From NCBI GenBank assembly GCA_020635115.1, contig JACKAK010000002.1:418106-482105 (forward strand): 64,000 bases of DNA, given 5' to 3'. The translations under genes and the position numbers were made by a program. The DNA comes from Halobacteriovoraceae bacterium. Lineage in GTDB: Bacteria > Bdellovibrionota > Bacteriovoracia > Bacteriovoracales > Bacteriovoracaceae. The notes under the pieces were generated by a model that did not search any database, was not told where the DNA came from, and saw only the letters and a program-made list of their open reading frames with translations. Of this stretch, positions 1 through 8,930 are shown in pieces. The stretch's first letter is position 1. Each line of letters starts with the position of its first letter.

Positions 1-414
1 GCCAAACTTATCTATGCCTATGCTGAAGCAACTGTTCCTAAAATTACATTAATTACCAGAAAGTCTTACGGTGGAGCATACATCGTCATGTCCTCAAAAC
101 ACCTTGGTTCAGATGTTAATTTGTCTTATCCAACTGGGGAAATCGCAGTCATGGGTGCAGAAGGGGCAGTTAATGTCTTATACAAAAGAGAACTTGCAAC
201 TCTGGAAGGGAAGAAAAAAGAACAAAGACATGCAGATATTTTAAATGAATATGAAGAACAGTTTTACAATCCTTACCGAGCAGCTGAATTAGGTTTTATC
301 GATGAAATTATATTATCTGAAGAAACCAGAAAGATGATATATCGTTTTTTGAAAGTGTCACAATTTAAGAGTGTTGAAAGACCTGCTAAAAAACATGGAA
401 ATATACCCTTATGA
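1..414 (+). CDS. acyl-CoA carboxylase carboxyltransferase subunit, C-terminal part
   Basis: The reading frame is open from the first base, so the gene starts before the window and only the last 137 codons are present. The translated end carries YAEATVPKI and KSYGGAYIVMSSKHLG, typical of the C-terminal carboxyltransferase half of propionyl-/acetyl-CoA carboxylase beta chains (PccB type). This domain moves the carboxyl group from carboxybiotin to the acyl-CoA. The stop overlaps the next start (ATGA), and the next two genes encode the biotin carboxylase and the biotin carrier, so all three catalytic pieces lie in one operon. Whether the substrate is propionyl-CoA, acetyl-CoA or methylcrotonyl-CoA cannot be told from this fragment. 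Confidence 0.9.
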   Translation, partial: AKLIYAYAEATVPKITLITRKSYGGAYIVMSSKHLGSDVNLSYPTGEIAVMGAEGAVNVLYKRELATLEGKKKEQRHADILNEYEEQFYNPYRAAELGFIDEIILSEETRKMIYRFLKVSQFKSVERPAKKHGNIPL

Positions 415-1838
415 AAAAACGAATTTTAATTGCAAATAGAGGTGAAATCGCAAAACGTATCGCTAGGGCCGTAAGGGAACTGGGTCACATTGCAATAGGT
501 GTATGGACAGATGCAGAACCTCACGCTTTACACTTAGAATACTGTCACGAATGGATAAAGTTAGTTGGCAAGTCAAGACAGGAAACATACCTCAATATAG
601 ATCAATGGGTTGATATAATAACTAAGTATGAAATTGATTGTGTTCACCCTGGTTATGGCTTTTTATCTGAGAATGCTGATTTTGCGAGGGCCGTAATCAA
701 TACTGGCACCATCTACATTGGTCCCAACGCTGATGCAGTTGAACTCATGGGAAATAAAGCTCTTGCTAAAATGAAAGCGAAAGAAGCTGGTGTTCCAACT
801 TTGCCCGGAACGAAAGAGCCCGTTAAAGATCTTGAAGAGGCCGTTGTATCGGCCAAAGAAATCGGTTACCCTGTCATCATGAAGGCCATTGCTGGAGGTG
901 GTGGCCGTGGAATGAGAATATGCTACAACGAACAAGACGTTCGCAATCAATATGATCGGGCAACCACAGAAGCAGAAGCTGCTTTTAAAAATGGTGCTCT
1001 CATACTAGAACGATATGTTGTAAATCCAAGACATATAGAAGTTCAGATAATGTCCGATGGCCGAGGGAGACATTTTCATTTTTTTGAGCGCGAATGTACA
1101 GTTCAAAGAAGACATCAAAAAGTACTTGAGGAGGCACCCTCTCCCTTTATTGGTTCTGATGAAGAACTCAGAAACCGAATATGTAATACTGCCGTGGATT
1201 TAGCTCGATCAGTTAATTACGATTCAGCTGGAACAGTTGAATTTATTGTAGATGAAAATAAAGACTTTTTTTTCTTGGAGATGAATACTCGGATTCAAGT
1301 AGAACATCCTATAACAGAGGAAATCACCGGAATTGATTTGATTGTTTGTATGATCCAAATTGCCCTTGGTGAGGATTTAGGGATCAATAATCAATCAGAA
1401 ATTACACGTTCAGGACATGCTATTGAATGTAGGATTTTTGCTGAAGATCCCCTGACGCTTATGCCTGCACCAGGCAAAGTAACTGGTTTTGACGCCGTTT
1501 TTCCTCAAGGGGTACGATTTGATAATTCTCTTTTTAGAGGTCTAAATATCACTCCAGATTTTGATCCCATGGTGGGTAAGTTAATAGCTAAAGGAATAAA
1601 CCGAAAAGTGGCCATAAGAAAGATGAGGTCTGCTCTACAAGGGTTAATTCTCAATGGGCTGAAAACTAATCTCCCCCTCCATAAGGCCATGTTAGAGAAT
1701 AATGTCTTTTTGGAAGGAACTTATGCGAATGATTTTTTAGATACTCAAAATGTTCAAGAATCAATTGATACTGATATAAACTTGCATAAAATCTTTAAAG
1801 AAATCGCTTCTTTTGAAGCAAGAAAGTTAGGGATCTAA
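411..1838 (+). CDS. biotin carboxylase subunit of acyl-CoA carboxylase
   Basis: A 475-residue ATP-grasp protein. It opens with KKRILIANRGEIAKRI, has the glycine-rich ATP loop KAIAGGGGRGMR near residues 156-169 and the catalytic stretch EMNTRIQVEHP near residue 290. It carboxylates biotin on the carrier protein using ATP and bicarbonate. The length is close to free-standing AccC (about 450) and much shorter than PccA, because the biotin carrier is a separate gene here. The start overlaps the previous stop by 4 bases, and the next gene starts at the base after its stop, so the subunits are probably translationally coupled. Confidence 0.95.
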   Translation: MKKRILIANRGEIAKRIARAVRELGHIAIGVWTDAEPHALHLEYCHEWIKLVGKSRQETYLNIDQWVDIITKYEIDCVHPGYGFLSENADFARAVINTGTIYIGPNADAVELMGNKALAKMKAKEAGVPTLPGTKEPVKDLEEAVVSAKEIGYPVIMKAIAGGGGRGMRICYNEQDVRNQYDRATTEAEAAFKNGALILERYVVNPRHIEVQIMSDGRGRHFHFFERECTVQRRHQKVLEEAPSPFIGSDEELRNRICNTAVDLARSVNYDSAGTVEFIVDENKDFFFLEMNTRIQVEHPITEEITGIDLIVCMIQIALGEDLGINNQSEITRSGHAIECRIFAEDPLTLMPAPGKVTGFDAVFPQGVRFDNSLFRGLNITPDFDPMVGKLIAKGINRKVAIRKMRSALQGLILNGLKTNLPLHKAMLENNVFLEGTYANDFLDTQNVQESIDTDINLHKIFKEIASFEARKLGI

Positions 1839-2342
1839 ATGAGATACTACATAATTGATAAGAAAGACGAAATTAAAATAGATCTAATTAAAACAATTCG
1901 TCACTCGAGCGAACTCGTTGAGTTTGAATTCGAGGCCGTTATTGATAATAAAGTTGTGAAAAATGAAATTCTATTTTTAAGACAACTGGCCGGAAAATAT
2001 TTTGTTTCTAAGGATCAAAAATATTGGGAGAAAATTGCCAAACAAGATTTAAGTGATCGTATTTTGAATGTTAATAGAGTTTTTGATCTTCATAGAGGAT
2101 TCAAACCATCAAGCATTGGACAAGAATCTGGCGGAAATTTAGTTACTCAACTTCCTGGTAAAATTGTGAAAATTCTGGTCAAGGAAGGTCAGGAGGTTAA
2201 AGTTGGTAATACACTCGTTGTCCTTGAAGCTATGAAAATGGAAAATGAAATCAAAGCTCAAGCTGATGGGAAAATTATAAAAATTCACATAAATGAAGGC
2301 GATGTACTAGAGCAGGGGGTTTTACTGCTTGAAATGGAGTAA
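1839..2342 (+). CDS. biotin carboxyl carrier protein of acyl-CoA carboxylase
   Basis: A 167-residue protein whose C-terminal 75 residues form a biotinyl/lipoyl domain. The biotinylation motif EAMKMENE is present, with the acceptor lysine at about residue 133. The N-terminal half is not recognisable and probably binds the carboxylase partner, as the linker domain does in PccA-type fused subunits. The start abuts the biotin carboxylase stop. Biotin must be attached by a ligase; a BirA-like ligase is encoded at 33231-33926. Confidence 0.92.
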   Translation: MRYYIIDKKDEIKIDLIKTIRHSSELVEFEFEAVIDNKVVKNEILFLRQLAGKYFVSKDQKYWEKIAKQDLSDRILNVNRVFDLHRGFKPSSIGQESGGNLVTQLPGKIVKILVKEGQEVKVGNTLVVLEAMKMENEIKAQADGKIIKIHINEGDVLEQGVLLLEME

Positions 2343-2344
2343 AG

Positions 2345-3349
2345 ATGAGTTTTAATAGTAACCAACCACCTAATCCTGAACTTGAAAAACTACTGGCCGT
2401 AGTTATGGGAAATTTTGGCAAATTCATAACATTTATTATTGGGCTAAGTTTATTTCTGGGTGCTACAACTTGTTATTATACTGTTCAACCTGATGAACAG
2501 GCCATTCTAATAAGACTTGGGAAGTATATAGGTACGTATGGGCCAGGTATACATTTTAAGATGCCTTTTTTTATAGATAATATCAATAAAGTTAAAACCA
2601 AGAGTATCCATCTTGCAGAATTTGGTTTTAAAACCTCAAATTCTAAAAGTAGAGTTACTCAATATAGTGGTGAAAACTATGATGATGAGGCCCTAATGGT
2701 CACGGGCGATTTGAATATTGCTGAAGTTGAGTGGGTTGTTCAATATCAGATTTCAGATCCTTTTAAATTTTTATATCACACCAGTTCTCCTTTAAGAAAT
2801 ATCCGAGATGTTTCAGAATCAGTAATGAGGAGAGTCGTTGGGGACAAACTTGTAAGTGAAGTTTTAACCACAGGAAGAACTGAAATTTCAATAAACGCCA
2901 AAACTCTTATGCAAGAAATTCTTGAAGAAAAATATGATATGGGAGTGAGAATTGTTTCAGTAAAACTTCAAGATGTGAATCCTCCAGATGTTGTGAAAGC
3001 TTCTTTTAATGAAGTAAATAAGGCCAAACAAGAACAGGAAAAGGTTATTAATATGGCCGAAGAACAATACAATAGCGTAATTCCCGAAGCTCGTGGTAAG
3101 GCCGAAAAACTAGTTTCAGAGGCCGAAGGTTATGCAACGGCCATCGTCAATAGGGCACAAGGTGATGCAAATAGATTTTTATCTGTTTTAGAAGAATATA
3201 AGAAAGCACCTGAAATTACCCGAAAAAGAATTTACCTTGAAACTATGCAGACCGTTTTTAAGAATATAAAAGATGTGACCGTCGTGGATTCAAATATTAA
3301 AGGTCTTATGCCAATTTTTTCTAAAGACGGATTAAAAAGAGAGGACTAA
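2345..3349 (+). CDS. hflK: HflK-like SPFH/band 7 membrane protein
   Basis: A 334-residue protein with one membrane segment near residues 28-48, then an SPFH domain (YYTVQPDEQAILIRLGKY) and a long charged helical region (residues about 225-290). In other bacteria HflK and HflC form a periplasm-facing cage around the FtsH protease in the inner membrane and modulate turnover of membrane proteins. The stop overlaps the hflC start by one base. The start follows GGAGTAAAG and lies 2 bases after the carrier gene stop, placing hflKC in the same transcription unit as the carboxylase. Confidence 0.9.
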   Translation: MSFNSNQPPNPELEKLLAVVMGNFGKFITFIIGLSLFLGATTCYYTVQPDEQAILIRLGKYIGTYGPGIHFKMPFFIDNINKVKTKSIHLAEFGFKTSNSKSRVTQYSGENYDDEALMVTGDLNIAEVEWVVQYQISDPFKFLYHTSSPLRNIRDVSESVMRRVVGDKLVSEVLTTGRTEISINAKTLMQEILEEKYDMGVRIVSVKLQDVNPPDVVKASFNEVNKAKQEQEKVINMAEEQYNSVIPEARGKAEKLVSEAEGYATAIVNRAQGDANRFLSVLEEYKKAPEITRKRIYLETMQTVFKNIKDVTVVDSNIKGLMPIFSKDGLKRED

Positions 3350-4320
3350 TGAAATTAGTAGTGACAATTTTTGTTCTTTTGGTAACACCAATAATTTTAA
3401 TGTCTTCGCTTTTCATTCTAGATGAGGGAAGACAGGCCATCATTACTGAATTTGGTAAGCCTGTCTCTGGGCCTATCGTAAAAGCAGGAGTACATATCAA
3501 AAGGCCTTTTTTGCAAGAAGTTCGTTACGTAGATAAGAGAATTCTTTCTTGGGATGGATATCCTAATCAGATTGTGACAAAAGACAAAAAATATATCTTT
3601 GTTGATACAACTGCGAGATGGAAAATTGTAGATGTTTTAAAGTTTATTCAAACCGTAAAAAATGAAAATGGTGCAAAAGGTAAACTCGATGCTATCTTAG
3701 ATGCTGCGACAAGAGATGTGATCACGGCCCACATTCTTGTTGAAGCTGTTAGAGATAGTAATAAAATTTTAGAAGTCGTCGCAGCTAAGAAAAAAGAAAT
3801 TCAAAATCAAATTGCAAAAGGAGTGACGGCCAACGAGGAGGAAATCACTGGAGAGATTGAAAAAATAACAGTTGGAAGAGAACAATTATCTGAAATGATT
3901 AAAAAAAATGCTGAAAAAGAGCTTGTCGAATTTGGAATAGAGCTTATAGACGTACAACTGAGAAGGATAAGTTATGAGAAGTCAGTTGAGAAAAAAGTTT
4001 ATGAGAGAATGATTTCAGAAAGAGGCAGAATTGCTGAAAAAATTCGTTCTATAGGTCAAGGCGAAAAGGCAAAAATTGAAGGGCGTCTTGGGAGAGATTT
4101 GGAAAAAATTCAGTCCGAAGCTTATAAAAGGGCAGAGGAAATTAAGGGGATAGCAGAGGCCAAGGCAATAGCTATATTTGCAAAAAGTCTTTCAAAGGGC
4201 CCCGAATTTTATGAATTTAATAAAACATTAGAATCATATAAAGAAGTCTTAAATGAAAATGTGAAGTTCATTATGTCTTCTGATTCTGATTACTTAAAAC
4301 TTATCAAAAAAATTAAGTAA
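3349..4320 (+). CDS. hflC: HflC-like SPFH/band 7 membrane protein
   Basis: A 323-residue partner of HflK with an N-terminal membrane anchor at residues 4-24 and the SPFH start LFILDEGRQAIITEFGKP. A long helical stretch (residues about 210-265) includes GQGEKAKIEGRLGRDLEKI, close to the family pattern. The start codon overlaps the hflK stop (TAATG). Order and overlap match hflKC pairs generally. No ftsH is in the window. Confidence 0.9.
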   Translation: MKLVVTIFVLLVTPIILMSSLFILDEGRQAIITEFGKPVSGPIVKAGVHIKRPFLQEVRYVDKRILSWDGYPNQIVTKDKKYIFVDTTARWKIVDVLKFIQTVKNENGAKGKLDAILDAATRDVITAHILVEAVRDSNKILEVVAAKKKEIQNQIAKGVTANEEEITGEIEKITVGREQLSEMIKKNAEKELVEFGIELIDVQLRRISYEKSVEKKVYERMISERGRIAEKIRSIGQGEKAKIEGRLGRDLEKIQSEAYKRAEEIKGIAEAKAIAIFAKSLSKGPEFYEFNKTLESYKEVLNENVKFIMSSDSDYLKLIKKIK

Positions 4321-4417
4321 AAATGTGAGAAGAAAAGTGGGCATGATTTGATCAAGTGATATCAAGAAATTATGGAAAATTTCGCCTTGCTTCCCTAAAA
4401 ATCAAACTAATGATATT

Positions 4418-4448
4418 CTATCCCTTAGAAGGCTCTAATTAGGGATAG
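4418..4448 (+). promoter_or_regulatory. hairpin covering the ribosome binding site of the 4451 gene
   Basis: CTATCCCT (4418-4425) is the exact reverse complement of AGGGATAG (4441-4448). The second arm is the likely Shine-Dalgarno sequence, with AGGG ending 6 bases before the ATG at 4451. If it folds in the mRNA, this 8 bp stem with a 15-base loop would hide the ribosome binding site. Confidence 0.4.
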
Positions 4449-4450
4449 CG

Positions 4451-4999
4451 ATGATTAATTCAAAGAAAGACAATAAGATAATTCTTGAAACAAATTTGCA
4501 GCCTTTTTTTTATGATAGACTTCAAGAAATCAACCTTACTCTAAATGGGCCAATTCCAAACGAATCAATATATTATACTAGTCGTGTTCTTGAAAGAATG
4601 GGACATAGTCATAAATTTTTTGAGATAGTTGAAGGTAAAGTCAAAAACAAAGTCCTAGGAATAAAACTTTTAGAAGCAACTCAGCTATCAAAATCAAAAC
4701 AAAAACAAACATACCAAGAGGTGGGAGATACAGCATTATTAATTTGTGGTTTATTTTCTGAATCTCTAAGGAAAAAACTAATAGATACTTCGTACTATTT
4801 AGATTTAGGAAGAACTGCCTATTTAAAACTTCATCACCATGTTCCTAGTCTTTATGATGTTGATAATTTTTTTAAACAATATTCTTATTCAATGGAAGGA
4901 ATTGTATCTTTAATTTCGTACGTATTCGCAGATAATTTCATGCAAGAATACGATAATGCTTTTTTATTATTCCAAACCGAAAAGCTAAAGGCATCTTAA
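4451..4999 (+). CDS. conserved-style hypothetical protein, 182 aa
   Basis: I do not recognise this protein. It has no signal peptide or membrane segment and is rich in Tyr, Leu and Lys. Features visible are an LGRTAYLKLHHHVPS stretch near residues 118-132 and a mostly helical character, so a small cytoplasmic protein is likely. The ATG at 4451 is preceded by AGGGATAG. The stop codon TAA overlaps the stop codon of the M16 protease on the other strand (they share bases 4997-4998), so the two genes converge with no space for a terminator. Confidence 0.7.
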   Translation: MINSKKDNKIILETNLQPFFYDRLQEINLTLNGPIPNESIYYTSRVLERMGHSHKFFEIVEGKVKNKVLGIKLLEATQLSKSKQKQTYQEVGDTALLICGLFSESLRKKLIDTSYYLDLGRTAYLKLHHHVPSLYDVDNFFKQYSYSMEGIVSLISYVFADNFMQEYDNAFLLFQTEKLKAS

Positions 5000-7563
5000 T
5001 TATCAATTCTACCAACGATGTAAAGATTCCATTTACTTGAAAAGATTTTTTTTATTCGCATTTGAAAATCATCATATTTTAGCTTTTTTATATATTCCAA
5101 ATTTTCATGGTGATAATCGAGACCTAAACCTTGTAATAGAGGTATAGAATATATTGATGCGTAGTCATCATTTGTTTGTAAATTTATTTGAGTTTGACCT
5201 TGGAGCATGGTTTTAACTCGTTCAAAATCCTTTTTTGGTATTCCAAAATTTTTAATTTTCGTGACAATTTCCTTAATGGCCATGGTGGCCGGTTCGACTT
5301 TATCATATCCACTGGCCATATAAATTCCCCAATAACCTGCTTCAAGTGCCTTGAACTGAATAGGCTGAGCTGTGTAACACAAACCTTTTTTATCTCGCAC
5401 ATCTACAAATAACTCAGAGCTTTGCCCTGAGAGATGGGCCGTGATGATTTTTAAAATCAAGTTGTCATTATTTTTTAAAGCTGGAGCAGGAATTCCATAA
5501 AAAATTTGTGTTTGCTCTCTGTCAAAAGGAATTTTGTATGTTTTGTCAGTAACAGGTCTTACTTTTATTGATTTAACACTCTTTTTTTCAGTTCGTTCTT
5601 TTAACGTTGTAATTGAGTTTTCAATAATTGGTATGATTTCTTCTTTATCAAGATTTCCACAGTAACAAATGACAATTTTTTTGTTCTTTAGATTTTTGAA
5701 ATGCAATTTTTTTATATCATCTATTTTAATCTTTTTATTATTTGCCGCATTTCCTAAAATGTTAAGTGAATAAGGATGACCTTGGAAAAGAGTTTCATTC
5801 ACTTTTCTAAAACAAATACGGGTAGGATCTTTACTTTGATTTAGTAATTGTCTTTCGGTTTGTTTTTTTTCAAAATTGATATGTTTTTGTGGAAAAGTAG
5901 GAAATATAAAAGAGTTAAAAAAATCTGCTGTTAATGATTCAAAATCTTCAGATTGGCCATGAAGAGTCATGCCGTAAGCATTTTTACCTGCAAATGAATT
6001 TAATGTAGCAGACATATTTTCTAAATCCATTTGTAACTTTTCATATTTTTTAAATTTATGCCCTTTTGAGAGATTTGTACTTATCAAATGATAGATTCCA
6101 TTTGATTTAGGGGTTTCTTCTGTAAGCCCTCCTTGGGCATAGATTTGTAGAACAAAAGTAGGGGTCATTGTATTTTGTCTGTAAAAAAGAGAGATACCTT
6201 TTTTTAGTTCAAGTACTTCGACCTGTGAATCAAATTTGGATTTTTTTACTTGATATTTCTCTTTTTTAGATTTTAAGGACTTCCCAATTTTATTCAATGA
6301 CTCATGTAATTTTTTAACTTTTAATTCAAGAGTTTTATTGTTTAATCCAATTGGGACTTGTAATGAGAGGTGAATTGGTTTTGAAAAGATGTCTTTTAAA
6401 GAGGAATTAACTTTTAAAATAGAGAGTTTTTTTACTCTTTCAATAAATTCATTATCACAATTGATGTCTCCATTTTGTGCAAATCCATGGCCCAGATTGA
6501 AAGAGAATGACTCTAAGGATTCCTTATCGTATATTTTTGATGAAATATACTGATTTTTAAGTTTTGATATATCTTCTTTTTTGAGGCCATTGGAAGCAGT
6601 GTTTTTTATCAAATTATATAGTTCTTTAAAAATTTTATCCTTATTTTGTGCAGGAAAGACAACTCTTAAAAAGTGAACGCCACCTTTTGACATAAACATA
6701 GTAGATGAGGATGCACTGTTAGCGAGGGTATTTTTCAAGACTAGTTCTGTATATAGAGGTGAAGTTTCTCCGTATCCTAGGCAGGCGATGGCCAGATCTT
6801 CACTTGGGGCATTATTATCAGAGAAGTCAGGGGCCTGGATTGTAAGAGTTAATTGCATCATTTCAACATCTTTTTCATGAATTGCGTACTGAGCGACTTT
6901 TTTTAGATTGAACTCAGGAAAAAATGTAGAAGGCCCTTGAGGCATTTCATAGCACTCAATCGATTCAATGATTTTCGATTTTTCTTTAAGATCTCCAGCT
7001 ACGATGAGAAGTGCGTTTGAAAGATTATAATTCTTATTTCTATATTCTACTAATTGTCCACGGTTAAAATTTTTAATGGTATCTTCCCTTCCTAAAATTT
7101 GGTGGGAATAACCTCCTGTAAAGCTGTTGTTTTGAATTTGTGAAAATGAATATTGATTTGGGTTATCTATGGACCTTCTAAACTCTTCGAAAACGACTCC
7201 TCTTTCAGGTATGATGTCTTCGTTCTTAAATTCTGGGTTACTCACCATATCCATCAAAATATTAACTGAGTCATTTAGTCGATCGACAGGAGAGTTAATG
7301 TAATAACAAGTATAGTCAAATGAAGTGAATGCATTTATTTCACCACCAAAAGATTCTACATCGTGAGCGATCGCTGCTCCAGGCCTTGAAGGAGTACCTT
7401 TGAAAAACATATGTTCTAAGAAATGAGCAATTCCCTGGTTATCGTTGCTTTCAAGAGCAGATCCGGCCCTAAACCAAATTTGAGTACTAGCAAAGGTATT
7501 TCCTGGGGCCTCAATGAAAAGTGTTTCAAGTCCATTTTTTAATCTGATTTGTTCATGTTTCAT
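4996..7563 (-). CDS. M16 family zinc metalloprotease, double-domain
   Basis: An 855-residue protein with the inverted zinc motif H47-F-L-E50-H51 in GIAHFLEHMFFKG, followed by the downstream glutamate region ERGVVFEEFRR near residue 125. The second half carries the inactive M16C-like repeat (HPYSLNILGNAANN, then GLCYTAQPIQF and GYWGIYMASG), so both halves of a clam-shell protease are in one chain, as in pitrilysin-type enzymes. No signal peptide is evident, which suggests a cytoplasmic enzyme, although family members can also be periplasmic. The start follows AGGGTCTTT. It is divergent from hemW and tail-to-tail with the preceding gene. Confidence 0.9.
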   Translation of the reverse strand: MKHEQIRLKNGLETLFIEAPGNTFASTQIWFRAGSALESNDNQGIAHFLEHMFFKGTPSRPGAAIAHDVESFGGEINAFTSFDYTCYYINSPVDRLNDSVNILMDMVSNPEFKNEDIIPERGVVFEEFRRSIDNPNQYSFSQIQNNSFTGGYSHQILGREDTIKNFNRGQLVEYRNKNYNLSNALLIVAGDLKEKSKIIESIECYEMPQGPSTFFPEFNLKKVAQYAIHEKDVEMMQLTLTIQAPDFSDNNAPSEDLAIACLGYGETSPLYTELVLKNTLANSASSSTMFMSKGGVHFLRVVFPAQNKDKIFKELYNLIKNTASNGLKKEDISKLKNQYISSKIYDKESLESFSFNLGHGFAQNGDINCDNEFIERVKKLSILKVNSSLKDIFSKPIHLSLQVPIGLNNKTLELKVKKLHESLNKIGKSLKSKKEKYQVKKSKFDSQVEVLELKKGISLFYRQNTMTPTFVLQIYAQGGLTEETPKSNGIYHLISTNLSKGHKFKKYEKLQMDLENMSATLNSFAGKNAYGMTLHGQSEDFESLTADFFNSFIFPTFPQKHINFEKKQTERQLLNQSKDPTRICFRKVNETLFQGHPYSLNILGNAANNKKIKIDDIKKLHFKNLKNKKIVICYCGNLDKEEIIPIIENSITTLKERTEKKSVKSIKVRPVTDKTYKIPFDREQTQIFYGIPAPALKNNDNLILKIITAHLSGQSSELFVDVRDKKGLCYTAQPIQFKALEAGYWGIYMASGYDKVEPATMAIKEIVTKIKNFGIPKKDFERVKTMLQGQTQINLQTNDDYASIYSIPLLQGLGLDYHHENLEYIKKLKYDDFQMRIKKIFSSKWNLYIVGRIDN

Positions 7564-7631
7564 AAAGACCCTAAATTAATTGTTGCATGTAGTAATTTAA
7601 TAAAGATTATGATACCAATTACAAAAAGAGT

Positions 7632-8744
7632 ATGAAAAGAACTATTGAACATTTGTATATTCATTATCCACACTGCCGTCATTTATGTAATTATTGCGAT
7701 TTTTATAAGACTAAAAAACTGACAGGTGAAGATAATATTCAATTTGAAAGCTATATGTTGCAAAGTTTAAAAATTCATGAAGAATTTCTAAGTTTGAACG
7801 AATTCTCTTGGGGAAAATTAAAAACTTTATATATTGGTGGAGGTACACCTTCTCTTTGGGGTGAGAGCGGTTCGAAATTTATCGAAACATTTTTTAAGAA
7901 TGTTGTCCAACTTTCAGAAAAAAATAATGAGTTTACATTGGAAGTTAATCCAGGATCTTGGACGGAAAAATCTATTAATGAATGGTCTAAAGTTGGAGTT
8001 AATAGATTTTCAATAGGTCTTCAATCTACAGATGACATTTATTTAAAATGCCTTGATAGAGTTCATGACTTTAGTGAGGCAAAGAGAACACTCGAGTTTT
8101 TTAAATCTTTAAAAGTTAATTTCTCTGTAGATTTCATGATAGGACTGCCTTTTTCTCAATCTCTAAAGAGAAATATTGTTGAAGAGCTCAAGAGTATATT
8201 TCAATACAATCCATCTCACTTTAGTGTTTATATATTAACTGTTGGGAAACATTATCCTCACTACAAAAATTTGCCAGATGAAAATTGGATAGAAAAAGAG
8301 TATTTCCAAGTTGTAGATACATTAAAAGAGTTTGGATATAACCAGTATGAAGTGTCAAATTTTTGTTTAGATGGTAAAGAGTCCAAGCATAATATGGCAT
8401 ACTGGAATCAAAAGTCTGTTGCAGCTCTTGGCCCGTCTTCAACGGGTTTACTCATAAATCAAGACAACGCAATCAGATATAAATGGAAAACCAACGAAAC
8501 AAGCTTTAATGTCGAAGAATTAAATCGAGAAGAATTGTTGATTGAAAAAGTTTTTTTAAATTTGCGCTCAAATATTGGACTTGATTTATCTGTTTTAGGA
8601 CAACTCAGTTCTAAGCAAGTTCAAAACATAAATGATTGGTTTCGTAGAAGACTTCTTATTAAAAATGGTGAAAAAATTCGTTTAACACCAAGAGGTCTTT
8701 TTCAAATGGATACTCTCGTCAATTATCTTATATCAGAAATCTGA
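7632..8744 (+). CDS. hemW: HemW-like radical SAM protein
   Basis: A 370-residue radical SAM enzyme. The 4Fe-4S motif is C15-x3-C19-x2-C22 in HCRHLCNYCDFY, followed by the glycine-rich YIGGGTPSLW and EVNPGSW motifs. It ends with a HemN C-terminal type domain. HemW proteins were long annotated as oxygen-independent coproporphyrinogen III oxidase but are thought to act as heme chaperones; true HemN proteins are longer, at about 455 residues. The length of about 380 and the N-terminus support HemW. It is divergent from the M16 gene, with 68 bases between the starts. Confidence 0.85.
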   Translation: MKRTIEHLYIHYPHCRHLCNYCDFYKTKKLTGEDNIQFESYMLQSLKIHEEFLSLNEFSWGKLKTLYIGGGTPSLWGESGSKFIETFFKNVVQLSEKNNEFTLEVNPGSWTEKSINEWSKVGVNRFSIGLQSTDDIYLKCLDRVHDFSEAKRTLEFFKSLKVNFSVDFMIGLPFSQSLKRNIVEELKSIFQYNPSHFSVYILTVGKHYPHYKNLPDENWIEKEYFQVVDTLKEFGYNQYEVSNFCLDGKESKHNMAYWNQKSVAALGPSSTGLLINQDNAIRYKWKTNETSFNVEELNREELLIEKVFLNLRSNIGLDLSVLGQLSSKQVQNINDWFRRRLLIKNGEKIRLTPRGLFQMDTLVNYLISEI

Positions 8745-8930
8745 ATGAAGTATTTAATTCTTTCTGAGTTAAGTGATCTGAAATTAAAATAGATCAGTTA
8801 AAAAAATTTATATTGTAGTGAACAACATATTATAATTACTAATGGAGTTTATAGGATATCTCTAAATTTATGTTATGATTATCCGAATAACATAGATGTT
8901 TTAATATTTGATTTTTAAAAAAGAGAATTT

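Noticed and set aside
8813..8836. TATAAT at 8831 as a -10 box before the solute-binding gene.
   Set aside because: The only TTG-like box nearby is 12 bases upstream, which is not a workable spacing.
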